A stretch of 64,000 nt of DNA from Pseudeuparius sepicola (lineage: Eukaryota; Arthropoda; Insecta; Coleoptera; Anthribidae). The notes below the pieces were generated by a model. It was not told the origin of the DNA and made no database searches. It was given only the letters and a program-made list of their open reading frames with translations. The stretch's first letter is position 1. Each line of letters starts with the position of its first letter. Shown here piece after piece: positions 12,005 to 21,828 of the stretch. Both the position numbers and the translations under genes were made by a program. The DNA lies in NCBI GenBank assembly GCA_963920635.1, contig OY987302.1:37203500-37267499 (forward strand), given 5' to 3'.

Positions 12005-15000
12005 TATGGGGTAACAGCAGGGCCCACGCTAATCGTTGTGTATCCCCTAAGCAAATTATGACGAAAAATAAAAGAAACTCGGGTTTTAAATGGCAAAATA
12101 AAATAATAATGATAACAATAAATAAATAAAATTTAAGTAAAAACACGATTTTTTTAAATATATCACCTATAACTAATTGCTCATGAAACCCCATAATTAC
12201 AGGGCGTCCAGAGAGTTTTTTACTCCATTTTTTTTTTTTTTTTGACCTAGAAAAAATGTTAAATAAAATTGTCTTAGGTAAAAATGTGTCATATTTAACC
12301 ATTAGGTGAAAAATTATTCAGGGCGTTCAACTTAAGTGTGGCAAACTAAACTTTTTTAATCCCCTATATTGTAAATTCATCTTGAGGTGCAGATTTTTAA
12401 ATATTAATTATTTTTCGGTAGCATTTTCAGTTGGCCACATAACAAAAAGAAGTGCCCTTAACTGTCGCTTATTCTTGCCTGTTTTGTAGTTTGCGATATC
12501 TGTCATATCTGTGCTATAGAACTGAACCAAATTTTCCAATAATTATTGTTTTAATTAAATTGAATGTAATTTGTTTATTAAATGATGATGGTTGTATATC
12601 AAATTTGGAATATGAAGACGTGCAGCCTTAATCTAAGGGTGCCCCTAAAGTACCTATACGCGCAAAGGTTTCATTTTCGAAACAATGGCCATCAAAAGTG
12701 CGAAATTCAAACAGCTGGACCAAATTATTAACAACATCTATATATCGTTAATCGCAAAAATACGTAGATTGCAAAAATATAGAGGGCGTTCTATTAATAA
12801 AAAACATCGATATATCTACAGTCCACGGTTATGGTGTCCAATAGGAAAAACTTCTTTATTTTTCATTTTATCGAAAAAGTTATTGTGGATAAAAAGTTTT
12901 TAAAATAAGATTGGCATATAACTAATTAACACTTCTTGTACGGGGTGTTTAAAAAACAAAATGGTACAAGAGTGAACTGCTTTTATTTGTGAAGATATGG
13001 AAAATAGTTATTAGGAAAAGTTATTCAAAATTAAAAGTGGTCCATAACACATGGGGGAGGTGGAAAATTATACCTGTTCCAAAAGTGTACTTAAAAAATT
13101 ATTTTATATTTCATTTTAGATTCAATTTTTATGGTTGAAAATTGCGCCGCAGTCGATTTTTTTTTAAATTTCAGGGTCAAACAGTTTAAATGAATGAAAA
13201 AACTCAAAGTAACCTAATATGAGTAGAAAATATTAGGTAAATTAGCTGGTTGTAATTTTTTCTCTTGGTCTTTCTTTCTTATTTTTAATATTTTATTTGG
13301 AAAAACACAAATGTAATTTTTTGACAAATTTCGTTTAAATTTTCAAACAGAATTCTGTCTAATAAAACAAATATTATCTACATGTTAAAAAGTCGTATTG
13401 AGACAAGTTACACAAATTGCCGAATTTGTAAACACAAAAGTTATGTGCAGAATTTTTTGAGGGGGCTCTAGTTGAAAAAATAGCCCTTTGAATGTGGCCT
13501 CGAAAATGTAAAAAAATTATGTGTATCCCATTATGGGTTTCCCATATACTATTGACAATTATTATTACACTAACTAAAACAAAAAATGTTTCTTTTACTC
13601 AAGCGTTGAACCGAAATCATTAAAAACTTCTTGACCTAAACCTCGTGCAAAGGCATTTGATTGTAAATGTTAAATGTCTAATTGACTAGGTTACAAAACA
13701 TCCCTTTCAAAATAGATACTATAGTCGCAACACGTTTGTTGTTTTATAAATTGTCTTTATCTTTTTAAAACATATTTTTTACCTATACCTACGTGATTCG
13801 TATTATTATGTTTAAAAATCTGCAGTAGTATCAAAATAGTACGATCCTATAACTTCGACATTGTAGGTATTTTAAAAAGGTTTTGCAAATTATATTTTGA
13901 TAAATCTTTGACATTTACTTTTTTACAATATTATTACAATATTGACAATTCAAAATTTTCATTCGTGTACCTGCATTTAATTTAATTTAACTAAAAATTC
14001 CATCTGTTTGGCTATTGAAGACATTGCTAATATTTGAATTTATATACCGAGTGACGTCATTCGCGCGTTAACTCTGATTGGCCAGAAGTTAAGAGGGAAC
14101 CTCCTCTCCTCTAGAAGCCTTGGGTAAGAAGGCCAAATAAAAGGTCGGGGGAATATCTCCAAAAATAAAATCATTGAAAACTCTACGTCATCCTTGGAAA
14201 TTAATGGCGATTAACAAAAAAAATAATATTATAATGCGTTTTTGAAGAATACATTTTTAATGAAAGAGAATAAAGAAACATGGCATTAATGAAAAATGTT
14301 CAGAAAAATATGGGCTTTCGAACGATGTAACAAAAGCGGTATGTTGGTGAAAAAAATATTTCTTGGCGTCGCGACGCCTAGTGTCGTATTTGCAAAGATT
14401 CGTTAAATGTGCCAATTTATTCCTTTATACATCCTATATCATCTCCCATATATAATATCTCCATATCTTCGACCGTTTTCCACCAACAGAGGCTGGGTGT
14501 CTAAAAATGATCAACCCATACGCTTTTTGCACTATGCTCCCGTTTTTCCCCATAACCTATTGTCTTTTTGCGCATGCGCATAACCCACAGTGTCTGTCAA
14601 GTACTCTACGTGCACCTGACGTTCAATTACTCCCCTTGCTTCAATTTCTTGGCCAAGAAATTGACGACAATTTCTGTTTTACACCTACAATGTACAATAA
14701 TTTAATTTGCACAATACATATATTGTACAATTTATTGATCGGGAAATTGACAAAAGTGTACCTAATGCAGGCTTAAGGACAAAGAATGGAGCTACGTTAA
14801 TAAAAGAGTTTGTAGTAAACATTATAAACCAAATAATTGTGTAGATTAATTACAGGACAGATTATTCAATGTAAAGGAAAGAAGTTGAATAAAGATGGTA
14901 AGTACCTATCTAGTTGCAAAACTTTTGTGTGGAAATGCCTTTTTAACTAATTTATTTTCTAGCCGTTCCTTCATTGCTCTTAGCAGACAATTATAAAATT

Positions 15001-15024
15001 GAAAATTTTTAATTTTTAATTTAG
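12005..15024. other. No recognisable gene, AT-rich
   Basis: About 3 kb with long A/T runs (for example the T tract near 12,230) and no frame with a recognisable motif on either strand. GCGCATGCGC-type motifs occur once near 14,575. Short open frames such as the one at 14,507-14,776 lack supporting signals. Confidence 0.4.
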
Positions 15025-15386
15025 AAAATTGATGGCACTGAGAAGCTTTATCCATCCACGTAGTCAGATAGTTTCAGCAAATTACACAGGGTCTTCGGCT
15101 CTCTTGAGACCATGAAAATTTTTGTCAATTTAAAGTTTTTTTAGTACACCGCGAAAAGTTGGGCATGGAGACTTATTCCTTTTTTAAAGTCGCCTGGCTG
15201 ACCAAAATTGCCATATTTTGTTTTCTTACGTATTTTCTGTGCGGCCTAAAATAAGCGAGAAAATCGCTTAATAAGAAATAAACAAAAAAAAAATTCACAG
15301 CCTCAAGAGAGCCGAAGACCCTGTGTAATTTGCTGAAACTATCTGACTACGTGGATGGATAAAGCTTCTCAGTGCCCTCAATTTTC
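15025..15386. repeat. MITE-like inverted repeat, ~85-bp arms
   Basis: The left arm (15,025-15,109) and right arm (15,300-15,386) are almost perfect reverse complements, for example GAGAAGCTTTATCCATCCAC on the left and its complement on the right. The ~190-bp loop is AT-rich and non-coding. The loop itself is homologous to the sequence immediately downstream (15,445-15,592), so the element was partly duplicated or inserted next to a relative. Confidence 0.8.
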
Positions 15387-15592
15387 AATATAAAAGTTTT
15401 CCTCTGTCTCTTAAAATAAATATTCCACGGCTATTAATAGTTTTGCTCAATTTGAGGTTTTTTTAATATTGCGCGACAAGTTGGGGATGGATGCCGATTT
15501 GTTTTGCAGCATCACTTAGCTGTCCAAAATTGCAACATTTTTGTTTCTTACGCTTTTTTGTAGGGCGCAAAATAAGCGAGAAAATGGCGGTG
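15118..15592. repeat. Diverged direct duplication (~148-bp unit, two copies)
   Basis: The segments 15,118-15,265 and 15,445-15,592 share the same order of motifs: TTTTTTAGTACACCGCG or a diverged form, AAGTTGGG, TGTCCAAAATTGC/TGACCAAAATTGC, TTTCTTACG, and AAAATAAGCGAGAAAAT at the end. Divergence is considerable. The first copy lies inside the 15,025-15,386 hairpin loop. Confidence 0.65.
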
Positions 15593-15867
15593 GTAGACCT
15601 AAAAAAATCATCCTGTATAGTAAAACGTATGTAATTATATTAAAAATCATAAAATACAAAACCTAATAGTAAAAAAATATGAAATTATATTTAAAAAACT
15701 TAAAACGGATAACAAACTTATACAACAGGATAAAAAAGCAAGGACAAAAGAGAGTAGTGGGGTGCCAGGTTAATAGATTACATTCTTAGAAAATTCTATA
15801 AATTAAATCTTTTTAATAATCTAGCACCGAGTACCAAATCTATTTTTAATTTTTCAATTTCACCTTT

Positions 15868-16127
15868 TTATTCATGCTTCTTTAAACGTTCCATTTCACG
15901 TTTCCTCTGTTTGTCTGTCCTCTGCGATTTGAAGCTTCTTTTTGGTGGCTTGCTGTCACCATTGCCAGCCAGTTTTTCAAACTCGTCTTCGTTGTTTGTT
16001 TCCGTTTCCTGGGTTGGTATGGTGATCACGCTGTATGCGTCATCGACGTCTTGTAATTTTATTCTTTTGTGGCCACGCCCATACCGTAGCGGTAGGGCAA
16101 GAAGTCGCCAGAGGTTGGGATATCGGT
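15868..16127 (-). CDS. Partial gene for a small acidic/basic protein, cut off near the palindromic element
   Basis: On the minus strand a frame runs from about 16,127 down to a stop at 15,868-15,870. It encodes roughly 85 residues: an N-terminal part containing LWRLLALPLRYGRGHKRIKL, a central ETETNNEDEFEKLAG acidic stretch, and a highly basic C-terminus (RTDKQRKREMERLKKHE). No start codon is visible. Only 50 bp separate its open upstream end from the left terminus of the palindromic element, so the insertion probably cut this gene or its upstream exon. The EDEFE...-then-basic-helix layout resembles the 205-residue protein in the centre of the palindrome (EDEFEEL, then an RREKERLRKRE-type region). 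Function is unknown. Confidence 0.45.
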
Positions 16128-16177
16128 GGACCTAACAAATCTTCTTGCAGGGGTGGACGTGTAGTGGACTGAAAAAA

Positions 16178-16183
16178 ATGGGT
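16178..16183. repeat. Target site duplication, left copy (ATGGGT)
   Basis: ATGGGT immediately precedes the AGTAGTAATAC terminus. The same six bases immediately follow the complementary terminus at 31,942-31,947. Outside this hexamer the flanks differ. A 6-bp duplication is what Polinton/Maverick integrases typically generate. Confidence 0.85.
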
Positions 16184-16257
16184 AGTAGTAATACAAAGAG
16201 AGTTCTAACCCACGACCTTGAAAAAAGCGTGCAAAGTGGCTACGTCATGCCCGAGGT

Positions 16258-16475
16258 CACGTGACGTCACCGGATGACCCCAGTTGACCCCTAGATCCTG
16301 ATAGATTAACCTTTGACCTTTGGGCCACGTGTGACCCCCAGTTGACCCCCCCCCCCCACTCCAACGGCGGGTGTCAGCCCCCACTCCAACGACGGGGAAA
16401 CCCCCACTCCAACGGCTTGGTGGGGTGAGGTCTATATATTCGTGCGCAAGAGCAGTTTTCCCGTTATATACACTT
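16258..16475 (+). promoter_or_regulatory. Promoter region of the arm gene
   Basis: Upstream of the 102-codon gene lie an E-box CACGTG (16,258-16,263) overlapping a perfect CRE TGACGTCA (16,262-16,269), a second CACGTG (16,326-16,331), and three copies of CCCCCACTCCAACG (16,340-16,415). A TATA box (TCTATATATT, about 16,430) is followed ~30 bp later by a candidate start region. These are standard RNA polymerase II signals. The three repeats look like a compact enhancer. The same region exists inverted in the right arm. Confidence 0.65.
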
Positions 16476-16509
16476 ACAATTTCCTACAGTCTGATTTGCC
16501 GAGTTCAAA

Positions 16510-16818
16510 ATGCAGTCGTTCCTGAATCACCTGAACAAGAATTTGATCTTCAAGAAATTCGAAAGCGTTCAAAATATGGAGGTGGGTGAAAATTTTCAAA
16601 TCACGAGCGTGGACAAAGTCAACACGCAATACGGAGAGAAGGTCTACGTCGAGTTCGAAGAATTTAAGACGGTGCTGCCGCAACGATACACGGCCGAGTT
16701 TACGCCCCAACGGATCGAAGAAATTAATAGGGATATCGGTAACGGAAGGAGGTATTACATGAAGAGTCTTGGACCCGTCGGCCGATCTACAAATATCGAA
16801 TTTATTGTAGAACCATGA
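16510..16818 (+). CDS. Small beta-rich protein, possible OB-fold ssDNA-binding protein (left copy)
   Basis: A 102-residue protein starting at the first ATG after a TATA box, with a polyadenylation signal shortly downstream. The core pattern is KVNTQYGEKVYVEFEEF followed by VLPQRYT, then a helix-like segment (QRIEEINRD), a YYMKSLGP strand and a hydrophobic end (NIEFIVE). The homologue at 38,398-38,718 shares K-V-x-T-[FY]-G-E, LPxR and the final FxIVE. The alternation of strands, the length and the 'T-x-[YF]-G-E ... LPxR' core suggest an OB-fold single-stranded-DNA-binding-type protein, but this is inference from pattern only. Its stop codon overlaps the start of the next small gene (ATGA). The gene is duplicated by the palindrome, so the element carries two identical copies. 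Confidence 0.75.
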   Translation: MQSFLNHLNKNLIFKKFESVQNMEVGENFQITSVDKVNTQYGEKVYVEFEEFKTVLPQRYTAEFTPQRIEEINRDIGNGRRYYMKSLGPVGRSTNIEFIVEP

Positions 16819-16937
16819 CGAAGCTGGAGTACAGAAGAAAACTGCAACAATATTTGAAGAATTTAGAAGCATTGAAATATGAACTTATGTTATATGAAAT
16901 TAAAATGAAGATAAAACATATTGACTTACACAATTAA
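16815..16937 (+). CDS. 40-residue helical microprotein overlapping the previous gene
   Basis: The start ATG (16,815-16,817) shares bases with the stop TGA of the upstream gene (ATGA). The frame runs 40 codons to TAA at 16,935-16,937 and ends just before the AATAAA signal. The product is highly charged and looks like a single amphipathic helix: it contains EYRRKLQQYLKNLEALKYEL with Leu spacing typical of a coiled coil. No known family is recognised. Termination-reinitiation could express it from the same mRNA. The frame is intact in the right arm as well. Confidence 0.5.
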   Translation: MTKLEYRRKLQQYLKNLEALKYELMLYEIKMKIKHIDLHN

Positions 16938-16942
16938 TTTTT

Positions 16943-16948
16943 AATAAA
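16943..16948 (+). terminator. Polyadenylation signal of the arm transcript
   Basis: AATAAA lies 6 bp after the second stop codon and is followed at the usual distance by a GT/T-rich element (TTTTGTTGTGTTTTTTT). The gene at 38.4 kb has the same arrangement. Confidence 0.7.
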
Positions 16949-17831
16949 CGTTTAAAAATCTTTTGTTGTGTTTTTTTATAAGAATCTTTGTGTTGAAGGG
17001 AAAACACCTGAAGCATCATATTATAATAAAACTCTCACTCTAAGCAATAATATCACTCTATTCCACTGTTATGTGTATACAGGGTGATTCTTAACTTATA
17101 CACATAAATTTGGAAAATTGTAGGTTATGTCAAGTAATGGCTAATAATGAAAAAAAAAAAGTCTAATAAAATTGTTATCGATAAGGTCTGCGTTTGTGAT
17201 CTTATGAACCATAATTTTTAATTTATTTGTGCAAATAAACCCCGAATTGTTCAAGTACACAAAATTATAACTCAGCTGTTGCGTCGCATCGGGTTACTCG
17301 CTGCGAACGCGTGACCGCATAGTAAATATATAGTAAGAGAAAACACGTGGAATAGTTCACGACAGACGCCTGCTTTGTTTGGTCGAGCACTCAGCGATTT
17401 TGCTGAAACCGCATATAGAACAATAGGCTACAAATTTCACCCAATTATCTTCTAAATAAAAAAATCTGAAAAAATTGCAGATAGAATAATAAACGGAAAA
17501 TTTGGGAAAATCAGCATGTAACGCAAACGATTTAGGCCGGAATCTTCAACTAGACACGTGGAAATCCGAGGTAGACTCCTTGGTATCAGGAAATGTGATA
17601 CATTATGGTAAATAAGAAACCACGTGGAACCGTATATGATGCGATGTACAACGTAAACAATTAGTACGTCAGGGGCTCGGATTTTCTGCTGATGCAGGTA
17701 TATCGTGATTTCCAAATATATCTTCTGATCGGCTGATCGGAAAAAATCCTCATATAGCGCAATCGATTTTGGGGCCACCCCTTGGGGGGGGTGGACTTAG
17801 TCTACCACGGGGTGGGTGGGGGGTGGCGGGT

Positions 17832-17895
17832 GGGCAACTATGTGCCAGGAGGAACGGAGGCCGAAGGCCTCCGTCCGACTGGCATGTAGTTGCCC
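17832..17895. repeat. Strong 64-bp hairpin (left arm)
   Basis: GGGCAACTATGTGCCAG at the left pairs with CTGGCATGTAGTTGCCC at the right, and the stem continues through GGAGGCC/GGCCTCC around a GAA loop. About 30 bp of stem has only a few mismatches. It sits between a G-rich run (17,790-17,830) and a GCGCATGCGC motif (17,933-17,942). No coding frame crosses it convincingly. Confidence 0.8.
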
Positions 17896-18687
17896 GAACA
17901 AAATCCACCCTTCCCCCTTGCACGCGTTTCGCGCATGCGCAGTTCCGCACTTTTGATACCTATGAAAAATCGAAAAAATTTGAAAATTTTTTATTCAAAA
18001 AATGTAATTTTAAAAAGGTCCTGATCCTATAATCCCGATAACATTTTGGGAAATTTTCATTTTTTGACGGTGAAATGTACAAGACAAGACCAGACGAATG
18101 TTTTATATACAAGTGCAGATAGAATTTTTTCGAGTGACTGATAAAAACAGTTATTATAATAGTTAGTCGGAAGGCCCCAGATAACATAGGAAATTTTGTT
18201 TGAACAAAATCTGTAAAAAAAATCCAAGACGTGAAAATGTAGGTAGAATTTTCGAATAAGTTTTGTATACCGGTAAAAATATATGTAAAGGTAAAAATAA
18301 CGTCAGTTTCACTTGGAAAAAAATGATGAAAAAATTTCAGTAAAAAAAATACGATGTAGAGGTTGTACCAAAAAAAATTGGAAATAATTATTTATTCCAG
18401 TAAAATATACACAAGACCGAAAAAGGTAATTGCGCGGCTGTCCCATTTTATACACCCTAGCTGTTTCAGTTCATCTCGTTTGGAAAAATTTTAGGGGTTA
18501 TTACTTTTTTAAATACCGGTTTCCTCAACCTTATTTGAAAGTAAATATTTTTTAGTTCCCCACAGAAGGAAATAATGACGATATTTTATACCGGTGGATT
18601 CAAAAAATATATAAGGTTAGGAAAAAACCTTGGTAGGCAAACGCGGCTCTGCTGACCAGACAAAAAAAAACCTTAGTCGACAAATAA

Positions 18688-18752
18688 TGGCCTATAAGAA
18701 GGGTGCGTGATTCCACGTATCAGTTCGAGTGCTCCAAGATGCAAGTAAGTAT
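18688..18752 (+). promoter_or_regulatory. Core promoter with a minimal first exon (left arm)
   Basis: GGCCTATAAGAAGG (TATA) is followed ~30 bp later by GTATCAGTTCG (arthropod initiator) and then by ATGCAAGTAAGT. Here the start codon is followed directly by a consensus 5' splice site, so the first coding exon would be only ATG CAA. A diverged copy of the block occurs outside the palindrome at 33,020-33,090, where the start continues into an open frame beginning MQEMETEL. The exon that would follow in the arm was not identified. Confidence 0.55.
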
Positions 18753-18897
18753 ATACCAGCTGTCCCATTTTTAAACAGCTAGATATTTGGAAACCTTTCG
18801 TAAAAAAATTCCCAAGGATTACATGAGCAAAAGAAAGAAAAAAATGTAAATATACCAGCTGTCCCATTTATAAACCGCTTGATATCTTGGAAACGAA

Positions 18898-18965
18898 AAC
18901 TTATATAAAGGAAGTAAAAGCTATATCTTAATAGGCGGAGGACCGACTGTCATTCAGACAGGTGA
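18898..18965 (+). promoter_or_regulatory. Second core promoter (left arm)
   Basis: CTTATATAAAGGAAG is followed ~45 bp later by TGTCATTCAGACAGGTGAAA, which contains an initiator-like TCATTCAG and a possible 5' splice site (CAG then GTGAAA). It lies just upstream of the A/T array. The preceding 170 bp carry two copies of ACCAGCTGTCCCATTT, and related GGCTGTCCCATTTTA motifs occur at about 18,435 and 20,060. These repeats may be control elements. Confidence 0.4.
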
Positions 18966-18967
18966 AA

Positions 18968-19300
18968 ATTTTTTGTGATTTTTGTAGAAGTTTTTTGCCA
19001 AAATTTTTTTTTGTCAATTTTTTTTTCGTCAAAATTTTTTTTTGTCAAATTTTTTTTTTTGACAATTTTTTTTGCCAAAATTTTTGTTTGCCAAATTTTT
19101 TTTTGCCAAATTTTTTTTTTGTCAAAATTTTTTTTGTCAAATTTTTTTTTTTGTCAAAATTTTTTTTGTCAAAATTTTTTTTGTCAAAATTTTTTTTTGT
19201 AAAATTTTTTTTGACATTTTTTTTGCCAAATTTTTTTTTTGTCGAATTTTTTTTTGCCAATTTTTTTTTTGCCAAATTCTTTTTCGACAAAATTTTTTTT
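18968..19300. repeat. A/T-tract array (left arm)
   Basis: About 20 units of T7-10 followed by GTCAAA or GCCAAA with AAAA steps, period roughly 15-18 bp. All six frames translate into Phe/Cys- or Lys-rich repetitive peptides, which are artefacts. Phased A/T tracts of this kind bend DNA or keep nucleosomes off. The right-arm copy (28,836-29,150) differs in unit number and tract length. Confidence 0.8.
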
Positions 19301-20189
19301 GATACAAATATAATTGCTAACGTTTAATTTGTTTACCCCATTTACGAAAATGATAACAAAATTGGATCAGACAAGATGTTTTTTCGAAGTATAGTTTTTA
19401 AACACAGGGTGCCACCACCGGTTTTACGATATAGGTTTCAAAATGCGACGCAAGTACATAAAAAAAATACCCTAGAGATAAGAAAACAAAATACAACTCA
19501 CAGAAAGATTCTTGATGATGTATAAAAAGAAATCAGGTTACATCTAATGCCCCAGACAGTAAAATAAACATCCCCGAGCTATCAGATATAACCAAACATC
19601 ATTTTTCTAACGGCACAGTCATTTTCACGGGAAAAACAACCAGTAACCGTTCAAATTCCATAGATAGGTACTGCCGTAATCCAAAATTTCACTGAACTAC
19701 GCGTATCTATTATACTGAAGTAGGTACTGATACACTTCCATCTTTCCAAAGAAAAACAAACACGAAACTCAGACTTTTCATATATTTATTACAACGCCTC
19801 GATAGAGTCTTTATTTGTGGCCACGACCGAGAATCTACTGAAGCAAGTGCGACGCATAGGATGTGAAAAGTGCCGAGTTGGTTTTATTAAACAATGAAAC
19901 TTATACCTACGTATATATAAAATAAATGAGAAATATGCCAGAGATGTGAAACCTAATTGTGTTGCAAGTTTGAGGGTCCAAAAAAAATATTGGCTTTAAT
20001 TTTTTAAGGTGAGAAACACATCTAACAGCCAGTTTGGAAATATACAAGGCAAAAAAAGTAGTGATGTGGCTGTCCCATTTTATGTTTTATACAGGTTGGG
20101 TTATTTTAGAATAGTTGTTCAATAGACCGAGACAACATCATAAACGCTTCCCGTTAGAACAGAATGTGATGAAAAGAAAAATTCCATCT

Positions 20190-20430
20190 GGGTCAAGCTA
20201 CTACATAACCAAAATAAAAAATACTGAACGTTATAAAATTTAAAAAATCATATTTTCTACGGATTTTTATCCTCTGAAAATTGTTCTTGTGTAAAATTCA
20301 GTTTCTCTGGGTCAAGCTAGGTGGTAACTATATAACCAAAATAAAAAATACTGAACGTTATAAAATTTAAAAAATCATATTTTCAAGGGTTTTTTGTCCT
20401 CTGAAAATTGGTTTTGTATAAATTGAGTTT
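20190..20430. repeat. 119-bp tandem duplication (left arm)
   Basis: GGGTCAAGCTA at 20,190 and 20,309 each begin a unit containing AACCAAAATAAAAAATACTG, CGTTATAAAATTTAAAAAAT and CCTCTGAAAATTG. The offset is 119 bp. The copies differ by small substitutions and an insertion. There is no coding content. The mirror copy is at about 27,711-27,951. Confidence 0.8.
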
Positions 20431-20904
20431 CAATAAGTTACTAATTGAGATAATAGGAAAAAAATCTTAAGAATCTCTTATAGAATTCTGAGACAACGAC
20501 CCTGAGAGTAAATATCATACAAAAATCTTTGTGCGTTGACTTTCAACTCAATTTAATAATTAGGTTTAATAATGACAATTTTCTCGATTATCTAGAATCA
20601 AAAATATTGCAAGTGGCAATTTTCTAGATATCATGTGAAGCCTTATTATTGCGTCGTAAGTTAGAGGATCCAAAAATATTGGCTTAAATTGTTTAGTAAA
20701 TGCGATTAAAATATGTTTAGTTTATCAACAGTTAATTGTAACAGCTTATAATCTTAGAAGCTAAACTCTTTAAAAAAATTTTTAGACAAAAAGTTGTAGT
20801 TTAATAATGGTCAGTTGGATTCCTTTTGAATCATGTTTGCATATTACCTACAAGGAGTTACAACCTCAAAACATAGAAATCGCTCATTTTAAACCGATTT
20901 AATA

Positions 20905-21262
20905 AAAATTTCACCAAAACAATACTTTCACTCATATGATACACTTCTGATTAATAAAAAAGGCACCATAGGTAGTAATAATAAGATATTCAACGGAATT
21001 TTTATCGACTGTTTGCCCATTTTGCTAGCTTTTGGGGGTATTCCTTGATATTTTAGACTGATAAAAATGAATAATAAAAATTAAAAATAAAAATTTCACC
21101 AAAACAATACTTTCACTCATATAATACACTTCTGATTAATAAAAAAGGCACCATAGGTAGTAGTAATAAGTTATTCAACGGAATTTTTATCGACTGTTTG
21201 CCCATTTTGCTAGCTTTTGGGGGTATTCCTTGATATTTTAGACGGATAAAAATGAATAACTA
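20905..21262. repeat. 185-bp tandem duplication (left arm)
   Basis: TCACCAAAACAATACTTTCA at 20,911 recurs at 21,096. The shared unit includes GGCACCATAGGTAGTA, TTTTTATCGACTGTTTGCCC and CTTTTGGGGGTATTCC. The two copies are nearly identical, more similar to each other than the 119-bp units are. The mirror copy is at about 26,880-27,237. Confidence 0.85.
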
Positions 21263-21401
21263 AAATACAAAACGCACTGTTGACTTTACTTACGTGAATA
21301 GTAAGCCTATAATACGTATCGAAAACAGAGAAATATTCAGGTCAAGAAAAAAATGGCCTAATTTACAATAAAAAATATAGCAGACAACATAGCGATGACA
21401 C

Positions 21402-21786
21402 CGATTGACCCGTTTTGCTGGTAAAAAGTAAACAAAGGTACCTATTGCGATTCTAATCAGGCATTTCCAACGGAGATGCCTTCAATACGCCCACGTGGGA
21501 GAGCCGCCGGTGTTTCGTCACATGCAAATCGCCGCTCGAGATGGAAGCATCTCGGCCTTTCGACGCATTGCGCGCCACTTCGTTTGTTGAAATCTGGCCG
21601 CCGCGCCGCCGTCAACTTGCCCGGAGATGCCTCGCTACGTGGTGCGTCGCATACTCGCCGTCGCGTGGTGTATGGGCGCCAGCTTTTGGCCAATTTCAAG
21701 GGAATCGTTTTTCATATTTTCGACGGATTTTCGTCCTTTTTGCAGACGTTACACTGCTAAATTGATCCGTTTTGCTGGCAAAAAAT
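21402..21786. other. GC-rich patch bounded by direct repeats (left arm)
   Basis: A ~330-bp CpG-rich patch (21,440-21,720) is bordered by two copies of ATTGAYCCGTTTTGCTGG (21,404-21,421 and 21,761-21,778). Open frames occur on both strands but are Arg-rich and mutually overlapping, so none is called. A CACGTG lies at 21,492-21,497. It could be an inserted segment or the promoter/origin region at the inner end of the arm. The mirror copy is at 26,356-26,740. Confidence 0.5.
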
Positions 21787-21828
21787 ATTTCTATCGCCAT
21801 GACTGAGTCACGACGCTTGGCCTTATGC

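Larger units (their letters stand above)
16184..21828. repeat. Left 5.6-kb arm of the palindrome
   Basis: The arm is the reverse complement of 26,314-31,941. Pairs of matching coordinates add up to 48,125 at the outer end and 48,142 at the inner end, so only ~17 bp of net indels separate the arms. Examples are the C tract near 16,345 (12 against 11 bases) and an indel near 18,090. Identity breaks off cleanly at CTTATGC (21,822-21,828). Contents from the outer end: promoter, two overlapping small genes, a strong hairpin, two further core promoters, an A/T array, two tandem duplications and a GC-rich patch. About 2 kb (19,300-21,400) has no convincing gene. Confidence 0.95.

Noticed and set aside
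17452..17778. 108-codon minus-strand frame, mirrored at 30,350-30,676
   Set aside because: No promoter, no motif, AT-driven Ile/Phe-rich composition; its presence in both arms only reflects the palindrome.
18962..19327. Long Phe/Cys-rich open frames (and Lys-rich frames on the other strand), also at 28,829-29,173
   Set aside because: They are translations of the A/T-tract array; every frame is open because the repeat lacks stop codons.
21457..21765. Overlapping frames on both strands in the GC-rich patch, mirrored at 26,377-26,685
   Set aside because: Arg-rich products in all frames are explained by CpG-rich composition.
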